Assembly (NCBI GenBank): GCA_041746635.1
Contig: JBGTGQ010000016.1
Location: 1-22,660 of the forward strand
Length of the DNA stretch: 22,660 nucleotides
DNA from: CAMASH01 sp041746635
Lineage (GTDB): Bacteria; Verrucomicrobiota; Verrucomicrobiia; Chthoniobacterales; Terrimicrobiaceae
Reading direction: 5' to 3'
The position numbers and the translations under genes were made by a program. The notes under the pieces are model-generated. The model was not told the origin of the DNA. It saw only the letters and a program-made list of their open reading frames with translations, and ran no database searches. Positions 1 through 7,946 of the stretch are shown here, one piece after another (positions within the stretch are counted from its first letter, which is position 1; each line of letters opens with the position of its first letter).

Positions 1-259
1 TTTTGCCGTGGGTGACCGGCAGCGGCGGCGTGCATTCGCCCGCGCGGTGGGAGCGGTAGCCGCCATGGGCAAAGAGCGTGATCTCGCCAAAACCATCCTC
101 GCCTCGGACCAGACGCCGCCACGTTTCCGCGAGACCGACCCCGAGCGGCGTGATGCAGCCCATGCCGGTGATGACGATACGCGGATGAGGGCGGTTCCCC
201 GGGCGGTCCGGGTTCATTCCCGTGGCTTTTTGAGGGATGATGGGCCGGGCGGAAGCCAT
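1..259 (-). CDS. Beta-ketoacyl-ACP synthase (KAS II/FabF-like), N-terminal part, cut by window edge
   Basis: Only the first 86 codons are in the window; the gene continues beyond base 1. The minus-strand translation begins MASARPIIPQ and, after about 30 residues of leader, reads RIVITGMGCITPLGVG followed by ETWRRLVRGEDGFGEITLF. This is the classic N-terminus of the condensing enzymes that extend acyl-ACP with malonyl-ACP (thiolase fold, cytosolic). The catalytic Cys-His-His lie outside the window. An alternative ATG at 217 would remove 14 residues of the leader and is equally plausible, since neither start has a clear ribosome binding site. The gene is divergent from a halogenase-family flavoprotein, which suggests a secondary-metabolite or aryl-polyene/resorcinol-type pathway copy rather than the housekeeping fabF, but that is inference. 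Confidence 0.85.
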   Translation of the reverse strand, partial: MASARPIIPQKATGMNPDRPGNRPHPRIVITGMGCITPLGVGLAETWRRLVRGEDGFGEITLFAHGGYRSHRAGECTPPLPVTHGK

Positions 260-392
260 TTTTTCACGAAGGCTGGCATGAGATGAAAAAGCGTACATTC
301 GCAATCCAGACCCCGCAACTTGGCAAGCCCAAAACCATTTTCCCGGTCATTTTGACTTGAGACAACCAAGGCGCGAGCGCAACTTGAGCGTC

Positions 393-1949
393 ATGCGGTA
401 TGACGTCATCATCATCGGGGGAGCCCTGTCGGGCGGTTCGGCAGCGATGTTGCTTCTGCGAAAAAATCCGCATCTGCGTATTCTCATTGTCGAAAAATCG
501 TCCCGCTTCACCCGCAAGGTCGGTGAGGCCACGGTCGAAGTGAGCTGCTATTTTCTCACCCGTGTGCTGGGCCTCACGCAGTTTCTGAACGAAACGCAAA
601 TTGCCAAACAGGGGCTGCGGTTTTGGTTCGCGAACGACGAGGTGAAGTCGCTGCCCGAGGCCAGTGAGATCGGACCGCGCTATCAGGTCAGGCTGCCTTC
701 ATTTCAAGTTGACCGTTCGGTCCTCGACGAGGAAGTGCTGCGCCGGGCGGTGGAGGCGGGGGCAATGGTGCTGAGGCCGGCCACAGTAAGCGATGTGACC
801 CTGAACCCCGGCGGAATGCAGGCGGTGACGGTGCGGCACGACGACATCACGGAGACCTGTCAGGCGCGCTGGGTGATCGATGCCTCCGGTCCGGCCTGCC
901 TGCTGGCCCGCCAGCAAGGGTGGCGCCGCACCAATGCGGAACATCCCACTGCGGCGGCGTGGGGGCGTTGGACGGGGGTGAAGGATTGGGACGGACTGGA
1001 GCTGGCGGAAAAATACCCCGACTGGGCGTCGGCCACCCATGGTCTTCGCAACACCGCCACGAATCACGTGGTCGGGGATGGCTGGTGGAGCTGGTGGATT
1101 CCACTCAAGGGCGGCGACGTGAGTGTCGGGGTGGTCTTTGATCAACGTCTCGTCGCCTGGCCGCAAGGCGGGGGGACTCTGGCCGGGCGCTTGCGCGATT
1201 TTCTAATGAAACATCCGGTCGCCCGCGAAATGCTGGCCGACGCGAGGCTGATTGAGGGCGACGTGCATTGGCGCAAAAATCTCGCCTACCACAGTGAGAC
1301 GTATGCCGGCGACGGTTTTGTCCTGATCGGGGATGCCGCGGCGTTTTTGGATCCCTTTTACAGCCCCGGAATGGATTGGATCGCCTTCACGTCCTCCAGC
1401 GCGGTTGATCTCATCGAGGCGCAGGGGCGGGGCGAGGCGATCGAGCCGCGACTGAAGCAATATAATCGCGATTTCTCCGAAAGTTACCGGAAGTGGTTTG
1501 TGGCGATTTACAAGGACAAGTACGAATACATCGGCGAGTTCGATTTGGTTAAAATGGCTTTCCTGCTTGATCTTGGTCTCTACTATCTGGGCATCGTGGC
1601 GAAGCCCTTCCTGGAAGGAATTGCGGCATTGCTGCACCCTCCCTTCTCCGAATTTCGTTCCCTCAGCGCTTTCCATGTCATGCGGACGTACAACCGCCGC
1701 TTTGCCGAGATCGCCCGCAGCCGGCGCGAGCGGGGGCAACTTGGACGAATGAACAGCGGCCAGCGGTTTCTCCTCGGGGGTTTCACGCTGAACAGCGGGG
1801 ATATTCGCCTCCTGCTGCGACCCTTGCTGGCTTGGGCCCGGATTGAGCTTACGGAAGGCTGGCGAAGCTGGCGGACCCGCCCGCCGGTCGCAGCGGGTGA
1901 ACCGGCCCCCGACGCCCCGGTCGCCAAAATGGCGGTGTCATCTCCTTGA
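393..1949 (+). CDS. FAD-dependent oxidoreductase of the flavin-dependent halogenase family
   Basis: This is a 518-residue flavoprotein. The N-terminal Rossmann motif GGALSGGSAA (residues 9-18) binds FAD. VGEATVE (about 43-49) matches the conserved GE(S/A)T motif of halogenases. WSWWIP (232-237) matches the WxWxIP signature that separates halogenases from simple monooxygenases. GDAAAFLDPFYSPG (313-326) is the second FAD motif. K72 in IAKQGLRFWF lies about where the catalytic lysine of tryptophan halogenases sits; the alignment is by eye. I chose ATG 393 because the Rossmann strand starts immediately after it; the open frame extends back to a TTG at 357. No strong ribosome binding site is visible. 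Halogenase-family members beside condensing enzymes often act in polyene, flexirubin or dialkylresorcinol pathways, sometimes as dehydrogenases or hydroxylases without halogenation. The substrate is unknown. Confidence 0.85.
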   Translation: MRYDVIIIGGALSGGSAAMLLLRKNPHLRILIVEKSSRFTRKVGEATVEVSCYFLTRVLGLTQFLNETQIAKQGLRFWFANDEVKSLPEASEIGPRYQVRLPSFQVDRSVLDEEVLRRAVEAGAMVLRPATVSDVTLNPGGMQAVTVRHDDITETCQARWVIDASGPACLLARQQGWRRTNAEHPTAAAWGRWTGVKDWDGLELAEKYPDWASATHGLRNTATNHVVGDGWWSWWIPLKGGDVSVGVVFDQRLVAWPQGGGTLAGRLRDFLMKHPVAREMLADARLIEGDVHWRKNLAYHSETYAGDGFVLIGDAAAFLDPFYSPGMDWIAFTSSSAVDLIEAQGRGEAIEPRLKQYNRDFSESYRKWFVAIYKDKYEYIGEFDLVKMAFLLDLGLYYLGIVAKPFLEGIAALLHPPFSEFRSLSAFHVMRTYNRRFAEIARSRRERGQLGRMNSGQRFLLGGFTLNSGDIRLLLRPLLAWARIELTEGWRSWRTRPPVAAGEPAPDAPVAKMAVSSP

Positions 1950-2015
1950 CTCCATCATTGAGATCCGTTCCGGCGGCGATGAGGAACCAGTGCTGGCGTT
2001 TCATGAAGGAAGGTG

Positions 2016-2110
2016 AACCACAGGGCACCGAGGCACGGAGAAAAAAAGATTGGGGCGCAATGGAAATATCCTTCCAAAGGCATTTTCTGTGCCTAGGTGC
2101 TTCTGTGGTT
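2016..2110. repeat. Imperfect inverted repeat, about 95 bp, intergenic
   Basis: The left arm (2016-2036) reads aaccacagggcaccgaggca(c). The right arm (2089-2110), read on the minus strand, is aaccacagaagcacctaggc(ac). The arms differ by one substitution and a small indel, and the similarity extends inward through a gagaaaa/ttttct stretch. The two arms can form a long stem around a roughly 45-nt AT-richer centre. It looks like a dispersed non-coding palindrome (REP/MITE-like) of a type I associate with Verrucomicrobiota and relatives. No coding potential is seen in the 1950-2199 gap besides this and the hairpin that follows. Confidence 0.7.
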
Positions 2111-2153
2111 AATCAATGGATCGGGGTTTGGGGAAGATTTAGCGAGGGGAACA

Positions 2154-2195
2154 ACAGGCCGTCGTCGCATTCGTCGCGGCGGCCTGTATTTTTTT
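2154..2195. terminator. Rho-independent terminator-like hairpin between converging genes
   Basis: ACAGGCCGTCG (2154-2164) pairs with CGGCGGCCTGT (2177-2187) with one G-T wobble. An A and seven T follow on the plus strand (2189-2195). The T-run makes it a plus-strand terminator for the flavoprotein transcript. It also lies immediately beyond the stop codon of the converging phosphofructokinase gene, so it may work in both directions, though the minus-strand tail is only weakly T-rich. Confidence 0.75.
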
Positions 2196-2199
2196 GGAA

Positions 2200-3846
2200 T
2201 CAGACCGAGGCTTCGAGCTGAAGCGTAATCGTGGTGCGATCGCAGATCTCGGGCGGGCCGAAATATTGAATGGGGCCGGGGAAGGCAAACTGGGTCTCGA
2301 TAGCCCACTGGTCGCGATTGGCCTCGAGGAGCTTGAAGGCCGGGCCGTCCAGATCCACCAGGGCCTTGCGAATCACCGGAACCATGTGACCGTGCCGGCG
2401 TTCCAGATTCATCATGCGGCTGAGGGGGATGCCGCCAGGCAGCCATTCCCAATTCGGGCGGGTGAGGTGGCGCACGGTGGCGACATAACCGGTGAGGCCT
2501 TCGCGGAGCAAGAGGGCGGCGGTGAAACCGAGGTTGTAGGTGTAGTCGGCGTCGAAATTTGAGGGCGCAGCGCAGCGTCCCTCGTAGCCGAAGTAATGAT
2601 GTTGAGGGGAAAAGCCGCCTTGGTAGGAACCGGCCGTCTGCATTTCCTTCAGCCGGTGCTCGACCAGTTCGATGAAAAGCCGCTGGGTGTCGATGCGGGC
2701 CACCTGGACATTGCCGTGCGGGTCGCGGTCGAGGATGAGCTGGTTGGCGATCTCGCGCGGGAGATTGCGATACAGACCGGAGGATTCCGGCGAGAGGCAG
2801 CCGGTGACGTATTCGCGTTTGTGCGGCAGGGTTTCCAGTGCGCTGAATTCCTGCCAGCCGGTGACGAGCACTTCGTTGAGTTCGGCGATGAGTTGCCGCA
2901 TTTCCGGAATAAATTCCACCAAGCCCTCGGGGATCAGGACGGTGCCGAAGTTTTGATTGTTGGCCGAGCGGGCGGCGATGATGCCGGCGATGTGATCGAC
3001 GATGCCGTGGAGCTTGAGCGAGCGGGCGGCGACTTCCTCGGAGATGAGGGTGATGGTGGGCCGGGTTTGCAGGGCGCATTCGAGGGCGATGTGCGAAGCG
3101 GAGCGGCCCATCAGTTTGATGAAATGCCAGTATTTGCGTACGGAAAGCGCATCGCGGTTGATGTTGCCAATGAGTTCGGAATAAACCTTGCAGGCGGTGT
3201 CAAAACCGAAGCTGGTCTCGATGCCGGCGCCCTTCATGTCGCCATCGATGGTCTTGGGCACGCCGATGACTTGCAGGGGCGATCCTTCCTTGCGGGCGAA
3301 CTCGGCCAGCATGCAGGCGTTGGTGTTGGAATCGTCGCCGCCGATCACGACCAAGCCGGTGAGTTCGCGGGTGCGCGCGGTTTCCAGCGCCTGACGGTAA
3401 TCCGCTTCGGATTCCAGTTTGGTACGGCCCGATCCGATCAGGTCGAACCCCCCGGTGTTGCGATAGCGGTCCACGGTGGGGCCGTCGATCTCGAAGCCGG
3501 AATTTTTCAGCAGGCCCGCCGGGCCGTTGAGAAATCCGAAGAGGCTGCTGCCCGCGTTGATGCGTTTTATTCCGTCGAAAAGGCCGGCGATGACATTGTG
3601 GCCGCCGGGGGCGGGCCCGCCAGAAAGAATCACGCCGGCGCGCAGAGGACGGGATTCCGCGGGAGAAAAGTCATCGCTGAACGTGACGGTCGGAAGATCG
3701 AAGGTGTGGGGAAAGCGGACCCGGACATCCTCGCTGGCGGCGGGCGGAGGATCGGAGCGCAAAGCCGCGGCGTTTTCATGCAGCGAGGCCGGATGTTTGG
3801 GCGCGTAGGTGGAACGGGTGGCTTCGAGGGCGTTGGCGTGAGTCAT
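2200..3846 (-). CDS. pfp: Diphosphate (PPi)-dependent 6-phosphofructokinase, long form
   Basis: This 548-residue protein would catalyse reversible phosphorylation of fructose 6-phosphate using pyrophosphate, in glycolysis/gluconeogenesis in the cytosol. ILSGGPAPGGHNV (about 73-85) is the phosphate-binding N-terminal loop. GGDDS (169-173) carries the second aspartate typical of PPi-dependent enzymes, where ATP enzymes have glycine. PKTIDGD (197-203) contains the PPi-type lysine and the catalytic Asp. MGRSASHIALE (246-256) binds the sugar phosphate. The length of about 550 residues fits the long PFP clade of plants, spirochaetes, chlamydiae and Verrucomicrobiota rather than the 320-residue ATP-PFK. 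About 65 residues precede the fold. The start codon is ATG; only a weak purine stretch precedes it. It is transcribed alone, converging on the flavoprotein gene across a strong hairpin. Confidence 0.95.
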   Translation of the reverse strand: MTHANALEATRSTYAPKHPASLHENAAALRSDPPPAASEDVRVRFPHTFDLPTVTFSDDFSPAESRPLRAGVILSGGPAPGGHNVIAGLFDGIKRINAGSSLFGFLNGPAGLLKNSGFEIDGPTVDRYRNTGGFDLIGSGRTKLESEADYRQALETARTRELTGLVVIGGDDSNTNACMLAEFARKEGSPLQVIGVPKTIDGDMKGAGIETSFGFDTACKVYSELIGNINRDALSVRKYWHFIKLMGRSASHIALECALQTRPTITLISEEVAARSLKLHGIVDHIAGIIAARSANNQNFGTVLIPEGLVEFIPEMRQLIAELNEVLVTGWQEFSALETLPHKREYVTGCLSPESSGLYRNLPREIANQLILDRDPHGNVQVARIDTQRLFIELVEHRLKEMQTAGSYQGGFSPQHHYFGYEGRCAAPSNFDADYTYNLGFTAALLLREGLTGYVATVRHLTRPNWEWLPGGIPLSRMMNLERRHGHMVPVIRKALVDLDGPAFKLLEANRDQWAIETQFAFPGPIQYFGPPEICDRTTITLQLEASV

Positions 3847-4022
3847 GGTGCGGCGGGTTTTCCCAAAAATAAAATCCTTCGCAAACTAATGGCCGGGATT
3901 TCCTTGGCAAGAATTTGCTCGCGGGTGATGTGATTCAGGACATCGAACGGGTGAGGCAAATGTTCGCGTAATTGCCTCCTCGGGTTTTCTGCCCGCGCTG
4001 GACGATTTTGGGGGAACCGCCG

Positions 4023-4472
4023 CTACCCGACGTGCGGCAGCAAGTTCAAACTGATCGAGCGGTCAACGGATAGATGCCCGCCGCCGATAAAAACCAGGGC
4101 GATCGCTGCGGCCATCAACATGAGCGGATATTCCACCGCGTCGAACGTGGTTCCCCCATGAATATAAAACATGGCACCGCCCATGATCACAATAACCCCC
4201 AGCCCGGCCAGTCGCGTCAGAAACCCAAAAAAAAGCCCGGGTACCACCGCCATCTCCACGACGATGAGCAGCGCCACCACGAGATAAGGCAGGTTCACTC
4301 CCGCCGGACTGGTCCAGATGGCCATGGTTTCCTGCCATCCGTCCCCGCCAAACCATCCGAAGGCCTTTTGGGAACCGTGATAAAAAAACACCGCGCTCAA
4401 CGCCATGCGCAAAAAAAACGGCGCAAACGTCGCGGGGGTCGCAAACAGGGAATACACCGGGTTGTTGGACAC
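4023..4472 (-). CDS. DoxX family integral membrane protein
   Basis: This 149-residue protein has four predicted membrane segments (about 15-35, 60-82, 86-104 and 112-132). The motif FFLRMALSAVFFYHGSQKAFGWFGG near the N-terminus is the hallmark of DoxX/DoxD-like proteins, in which the first helix ends in a conserved HG.qK..g. pattern. Family members are small inner-membrane proteins of poorly defined role, linked in some bacteria to thiosulfate:quinone oxidation or oxidative-stress complexes. No partner here points to a specific role. It is transcribed divergently from the CPBP protease gene, with 58 bp between the two starts. Confidence 0.85.
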   Translation of the reverse strand: MSNNPVYSLFATPATFAPFFLRMALSAVFFYHGSQKAFGWFGGDGWQETMAIWTSPAGVNLPYLVVALLIVVEMAVVPGLFFGFLTRLAGLGVIVIMGGAMFYIHGGTTFDAVEYPLMLMAAAIALVFIGGGHLSVDRSISLNLLPHVG

Positions 4473-4530
4473 GCGCGGAAGCTAGCAAACTCTCCGCCCA
4501 TCCGAAAAGCAAAAGTGTGGCCTGATTACG

Positions 4531-5235
4531 GTGGATCCCATTAGCATCGCCGCGGTGAAGAACAAAGCATTCCCGGCCCACGTCCTGCCCTTCGCGGTTT
4601 TTCTGGGCTTCCTCCTGCTCGACTTCGTTGTCGCGACCATCTTTCAGGACAGCGGTGTCCTTCTGCTCACGACGCCGAAATACTGGATCTACCCGCTGCA
4701 AACCCTCGTCTGTGGCGGACTCGTTCTCTACTTTTGGAAATACTACGAGTTCGGCTCCGTGCGGGCGTGGCCGGTCGGTGTTCTGGCCGGCATTGTCGCG
4801 CTGGTGCTCTGGATCAGCCCGCAGGCGTTTTTTGGATTCGCCCCGCGCACCGAGGGGTTCAATCCCGACCTCTTCGCCGCCGATCCCACGCTCTATTGGC
4901 TCAACCTCATCAGCCGCTTCGCCCGCATGGTTATTGTGGTCGCCTTGATCGAAGAGATTTTCTGGCGCGGGTTGGTCATGCGCTATCTCATCAATGAGGA
5001 CTTTCAAAAAGTTCCATTCGGCACTTACAGCGCGCTGTCATTTTTCGGAGTCGCGGTGCTTTTCATGCTGGAACACGGCACAGTCGATTACCCCGCCGCC
5101 TTCCTCACCGGCCTCATTTACAACGGGCTCGCGGTGAAAACCAAAAGCCTCTGGGCCTGCGTCATCGCCCACGGCGTGACCAACTTCGGCCTCGGCCTCT
5201 ACACCATGGCCACGAAACAGTGGGGGTTCTGGTAA
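4531..5235 (+). CDS. CPBP family intramembrane glutamic protease (CAAX protease-related)
   Basis: This 234-residue, strongly hydrophobic protein has about seven membrane segments. The three family motifs are all present: EEIFWR (141-146, the EExxxR catalytic glutamates), FMLEH (178-182, FxxxH) and HGVTN (214-218, HxxxN). These enzymes cleave membrane substrates or mature small peptides. The length and motif spacing resemble the CAAX-protease-related subgroup that co-occurs with exosortase/PEP-CTERM systems, but no PEP-CTERM partner is in the window. The start is a GTG, because no ATG or TTG precedes the first hydrophobic helix in frame. The stop codon lies one base before the nadE start, so the two are probably co-transcribed. 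Confidence 0.85.
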   Translation: MDPISIAAVKNKAFPAHVLPFAVFLGFLLLDFVVATIFQDSGVLLLTTPKYWIYPLQTLVCGGLVLYFWKYYEFGSVRAWPVGVLAGIVALVLWISPQAFFGFAPRTEGFNPDLFAADPTLYWLNLISRFARMVIVVALIEEIFWRGLVMRYLINEDFQKVPFGTYSALSFFGVAVLFMLEHGTVDYPAAFLTGLIYNGLAVKTKSLWACVIAHGVTNFGLGLYTMATKQWGFW

Positions 5236-5236
5236 A

Positions 5237-6877
5237 ATGCAAATCGGCATCGCTCAGATCAACACCACCGTTGGCGACCTCGCCGGCAATTGCGCACGCA
5301 TCCTCCGCGCCTATCACGCACTGGAGAGCGAAGGTGCCGACATCATCCTCACTCCCGAACTCGCCATCAGCGGCTATCCGCCCCAGGACCTCCTTTTCAA
5401 GTCCCGCTTCGTGCCGGAAAACCTGCTCGCCCTCGAGCGCCTCCACGCCGAGCTCAACACCGCCGCCCTCGTCACCGGCTTCATCGCGCCGAACTCCTCC
5501 GAATACGGCCGCCCCTTTCACAACGCCGCCGCCGTGCTGGAAAAAGGCCAGCCCCTCCGCGTCATCCACAAAACCCTCCTTCCCACCTACGACGTTTTCG
5601 ACGAGGCCCGCTATTTCGAACCCGGCACCGATTTTCAACCCCTCACCATCAAGGGCCGCCAATACGGCGTCACCATCTGCGAGGACATCTGGACCCGCGC
5701 ATATCTCCCCCGCAGCCTCTATCTCCACAGTCCCGTTGCCCAACTCGTCAACGCCGGAGCCGAAGCCATTCTCAATCTCAGCGCCTCGCCCTTCCAAATC
5801 GGCAAACCCGCCCAGCGCCGCGAAATGATCTGCAGTCTCGCCGCAAAATTCGCCGTCCCGTTTTTCTATTGCAACTCGGTCGGCGGAAACGACCAACTCG
5901 TTTTCGACGGCAACTCCCTCGCCGTCGCCGCCACCGGCGACGTCACCTGGCAGGGCCATTCCTTCGCCGAAGACACCGCCGTCGTTGACACGATAAATGG
6001 AGCGACCACCGGCGTGTCCCATTCCACTCCCGCCGCCGACATGGCCGACCTCCGCGATGCGCTAGCGCTTGGCCTGCGCGATTACATGGCCAAGTGCGGC
6101 TTCAAGACCTGCGTGCTCGGCCTCAGCGGCGGCATAGATTCCGCTGTCACCGCCGCCATCGCCGTCGAGGCCATCGGCAACGAAAACGTCACCGGCGTCG
6201 CCATGCCCTCGCAATTTTCCTCGCAGCACAGCGTGGACGACGCCCTTGCCCTCGCCGCGAATCTCGGCATCCGCTGCCTCACCATTCCCATCCAGCACAG
6301 CTTCGAGGCCTTCAAGCACCAGATGCGCGACGCCTTCGCCGGCCGCGCCGAGGACATCACCGAGGAAAACATGCAGGCCCGCCTGCGCGGCCTCACCCTC
6401 ATGTCCCTCTCCAACAAATTCGGCCACCTCCTCCTCACCACCGGCAACAAAAGCGAACTCGCCGTCGGCTACTGCACCCTCTACGGCGACATGTGCGGCG
6501 GCCTCGCCATCATTTCCGACGTGCCGAAAACCATGGTCTATGACCTCGCCCGCTTCCTCAACCGCGATCGCGAGATCATTCCCGCCCGCACCATCGAAAA
6601 ACCCCCCAGCGCCGAACTCCGCCCCGACCAAACTGATCAGGACACCCTCCCGCCCTACGACCTCCTCGACGAAATCCTCCGCCTCTACGTGGAGGAAAAT
6701 CTCTCCTCCGCCGACATCATCGCCCGCGGTTTCGACGAACAAACCGTCCGCTGGATCGTCCGCCGCGTGGACCTCAACGAATACAAACGCGAACAAGCCG
6801 CCCCCGGCCTCAAAGTCACCGGCCGCGCCTTCGGCATGGGCCGCCGCATGCCCATCGCGCAAAAGTTTGTGGCCTGA
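5237..6877 (+). CDS. nadE: Glutamine-dependent NAD(+) synthetase
   Basis: This 546-residue two-domain enzyme would make NAD from deamido-NAD, ATP and glutamine-derived ammonia. The N-terminal nitrilase-type amidase (about 1-260) has the triad E41 (LTPELAISGYPPQDL), K112 (IHKTLLPTYDVFDE) and C148 (VTICEDIW). The C-terminal ATP-pyrophosphatase domain has the PP-loop LGLSGGIDSAV (SGGIDS at 297-302), GNKSELAVGYCTLYGD for NaAD/ATP binding, and the late KPPSAELRPDQTDQDTLPPYD segment. The length is normal and the gene looks intact. Codons are extremely C-ending, typical of resident core genes here. Downstream of this gene the window turns into an accessory region. Confidence 0.96.
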   Translation: MQIGIAQINTTVGDLAGNCARILRAYHALESEGADIILTPELAISGYPPQDLLFKSRFVPENLLALERLHAELNTAALVTGFIAPNSSEYGRPFHNAAAVLEKGQPLRVIHKTLLPTYDVFDEARYFEPGTDFQPLTIKGRQYGVTICEDIWTRAYLPRSLYLHSPVAQLVNAGAEAILNLSASPFQIGKPAQRREMICSLAAKFAVPFFYCNSVGGNDQLVFDGNSLAVAATGDVTWQGHSFAEDTAVVDTINGATTGVSHSTPAADMADLRDALALGLRDYMAKCGFKTCVLGLSGGIDSAVTAAIAVEAIGNENVTGVAMPSQFSSQHSVDDALALAANLGIRCLTIPIQHSFEAFKHQMRDAFAGRAEDITEENMQARLRGLTLMSLSNKFGHLLLTTGNKSELAVGYCTLYGDMCGGLAIISDVPKTMVYDLARFLNRDREIIPARTIEKPPSAELRPDQTDQDTLPPYDLLDEILRLYVEENLSSADIIARGFDEQTVRWIVRRVDLNEYKREQAAPGLKVTGRAFGMGRRMPIAQKFVA

Positions 6878-6884
6878 GCAATGT

Positions 6885-7196
6885 ATGAAAACGATCCAAG
6901 ATTGCTTCGGCCATGCGGTGCGGCTGACGGATGAACGAATGACGCATATTTTGGAGCATCCTGAAATGAAAGAGATGGGCGGTGAGATCGAGCGGGTATT
7001 GACCGAGCCCCAGACTGTTCGCCGTTCGCGTTCTGATGATGCCGTGCGCTTGTTTTACGAATTTTACGCCCGGACAATCGTGGGTGGCAAATGGCTTTGC
7101 GTTGTCGTAAAATACGCGGAAGGCGATGCCTTTGTCGTCACCGCCTATCTCACCGACAAACCAAAAACAGGAGACACATTATGGCCGATAAACTAA
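6885..7196 (+). CDS. Small BECR/RelE-like protein (DUF4258-type), candidate toxin
   Basis: This 103-residue protein starts at MKTIQDCFG, seven bases after nadE. The pattern is VRLTDERMTHILEHPEM, then IERVLTEPQTVRRS, then RLFYEFYARTIVGGKWLCVVVKY and DAFVVTAYLTDKPKTG. Histidine and arginine residues early, a vL.eP.. helix and a strand-rich C-terminus ending in TAYLTD are typical of small BECR-fold ribonuclease-like proteins (DUF4258 and phage PBECR relatives). Its stop overlaps the next start by 16 nt, so translation is coupled. Pairing with a DUF2283 protein is a recurring arrangement and suggests toxin-antitoxin, but I know of no proof for this family. An ATG at 6881 is in a different frame and was not used. 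Confidence 0.65.
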   Translation: MKTIQDCFGHAVRLTDERMTHILEHPEMKEMGGEIERVLTEPQTVRRSRSDDAVRLFYEFYARTIVGGKWLCVVVKYAEGDAFVVTAYLTDKPKTGDTLWPIN

Positions 7197-7390
7197 AAGT
7201 CTGGTTCGATGCCGAGGCGGATTTCCTGGAAGTCCGCTTCTCGGAAGTGGCCGGCTACGAAAAGGAAACCAACCACGTAGCCGTGATGGAGCGCGTGGAC
7301 GCGCAGGGGCACGTTGTAGGATTCAGCATCATGGGAGTGAGCCAGTTCAGAAAAGAAAATCCTTTGGAGGCAGACTTGGCCTCTGCCTGA
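7181..7390 (+). CDS. DUF2283 family protein, probable partner of the upstream gene
   Basis: This 69-residue protein begins MADKLKVWFDAEADFLEVRF. The aD.e.D.lyv.f pattern followed by HVAVMERVDAQGHVVGFSI is characteristic of DUF2283, very small beta-rich proteins often encoded beside small toxin-like genes. An AGGAG ribosome binding site lies about 8 bases upstream, inside the 3' end of the preceding gene. That confirms this start and points to translational coupling with an independent boost for the second gene, as expected if it is the antitoxin. The assignment of antitoxin role is inferred only from order and size. Confidence 0.75.
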   Translation: MADKLKVWFDAEADFLEVRFSEVAGYEKETNHVAVMERVDAQGHVVGFSIMGVSQFRKENPLEADLASA

Positions 7391-7730
7391 GGCTCAGGCC
7401 ACGAGTCCTTTTTGGGTGGTCTGCTCTTCCGGGTTTACGGGAGGGTGTGCGTCCCCGCGCACCGTTTTCCGATCCCGAAAAATTCACAGAAGGTCACAAA
7501 GGGAACAAAGGAGGCTGTCTTCGCTTCGCTTCGGCTCTCAAACTCTCCCCTGTAGTGGCGGTCTCTGACCGTCACATTCCTTCTCGCGGCGATCTCAATA
7601 TGGAGGGCACTGCTTCGTCAGTGCCAAAAAATTAAAAAGGAGTGTAGAACCCTCGTCCGTCTATTTCGGATGCGTCAGGCCTGCCATGCTGGAGCTTGTT
7701 ATATTCCAAAAATGAGATAAAAGGGAATCC
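7391..7730. repeat. Non-coding gap packed with three short repeat-like elements
   Basis: No gene is supported in these 340 bases. Three elements are visible. At 7482-7514 there is a purine-rich string (cacagaaggtcacaaaggga followed by acaaaggagg). At 7551-7573 there is tgtagtggcggtctctgacc(gtc), with CGGTC (7559-7563) pairing GACCG (7567-7571) around TCT. At 7606-7625 there is a perfect hairpin, GGCACTG-cttcgt-CAGTGCC. All resemble dispersed intergenic repeats rather than regulators. The last hairpin is followed by A, not T, so it is not a plus-strand terminator. Confidence 0.6.
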
Positions 7731-7946
7731 ATGAAGACGACTATTGATATTCCTGATGAGTCTCTCGATGCCTTATTGCGCCTGAGCGGAGCAAAGACCA
7801 AACGGGATGCCATTCTCACGGCGGTGGAGGAATACAACCGGCGGCACGAAGTCGAGCGATTGGTCGCCACGTTTGGCACGTGGAAAATGGATTCCAATGA
7901 GGAAATTGAAGCGGCGGATCTGGCGGAGGCGGGCAAATCCCGATGA
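7731..7946 (+). CDS. vapB: VapB-type antitoxin (ribbon-helix-helix)
   Basis: This 71-residue protein starts MKTTIDIPDESLDALLRLSG. The TTIDIPD strand, followed by a helix and AKTKRDAILTAVEEYNRR, is the ribbon-helix-helix DNA-binding domain of the VapB antitoxins that pair with PIN toxins. The acidic C-terminal part (about 45-71) would wrap the toxin active site. An AAAGGGA ribosome binding site lies 7 bases upstream. The gene overlaps the next by 4 bases (ATGA). The antitoxin would bind its own promoter in the repeat-rich upstream gap, but I cannot pick the operator. Confidence 0.88.
   Translation: MKTTIDIPDESLDALLRLSGAKTKRDAILTAVEEYNRRHEVERLVATFGTWKMDSNEEIEAADLAEAGKSR

Noticed and set aside
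2596..3933. 445-codon plus-strand ORF opposite the phosphofructokinase gene
   Set aside because: It is antisense to a clearly recognised PPi-phosphofructokinase with all motifs and has low-complexity composition. It is a GC-rich shadow frame.
5162..6862. Long minus-strand ORFs opposite nadE
   Set aside because: They mirror the strongly C-ending codons of nadE and show no recognisable protein features.
7606..7625. Terminator after the DUF2283 gene
   Set aside because: The stem is perfect, but it is followed on the plus strand by A residues rather than T, and it lies 216 bases past the stop codon.
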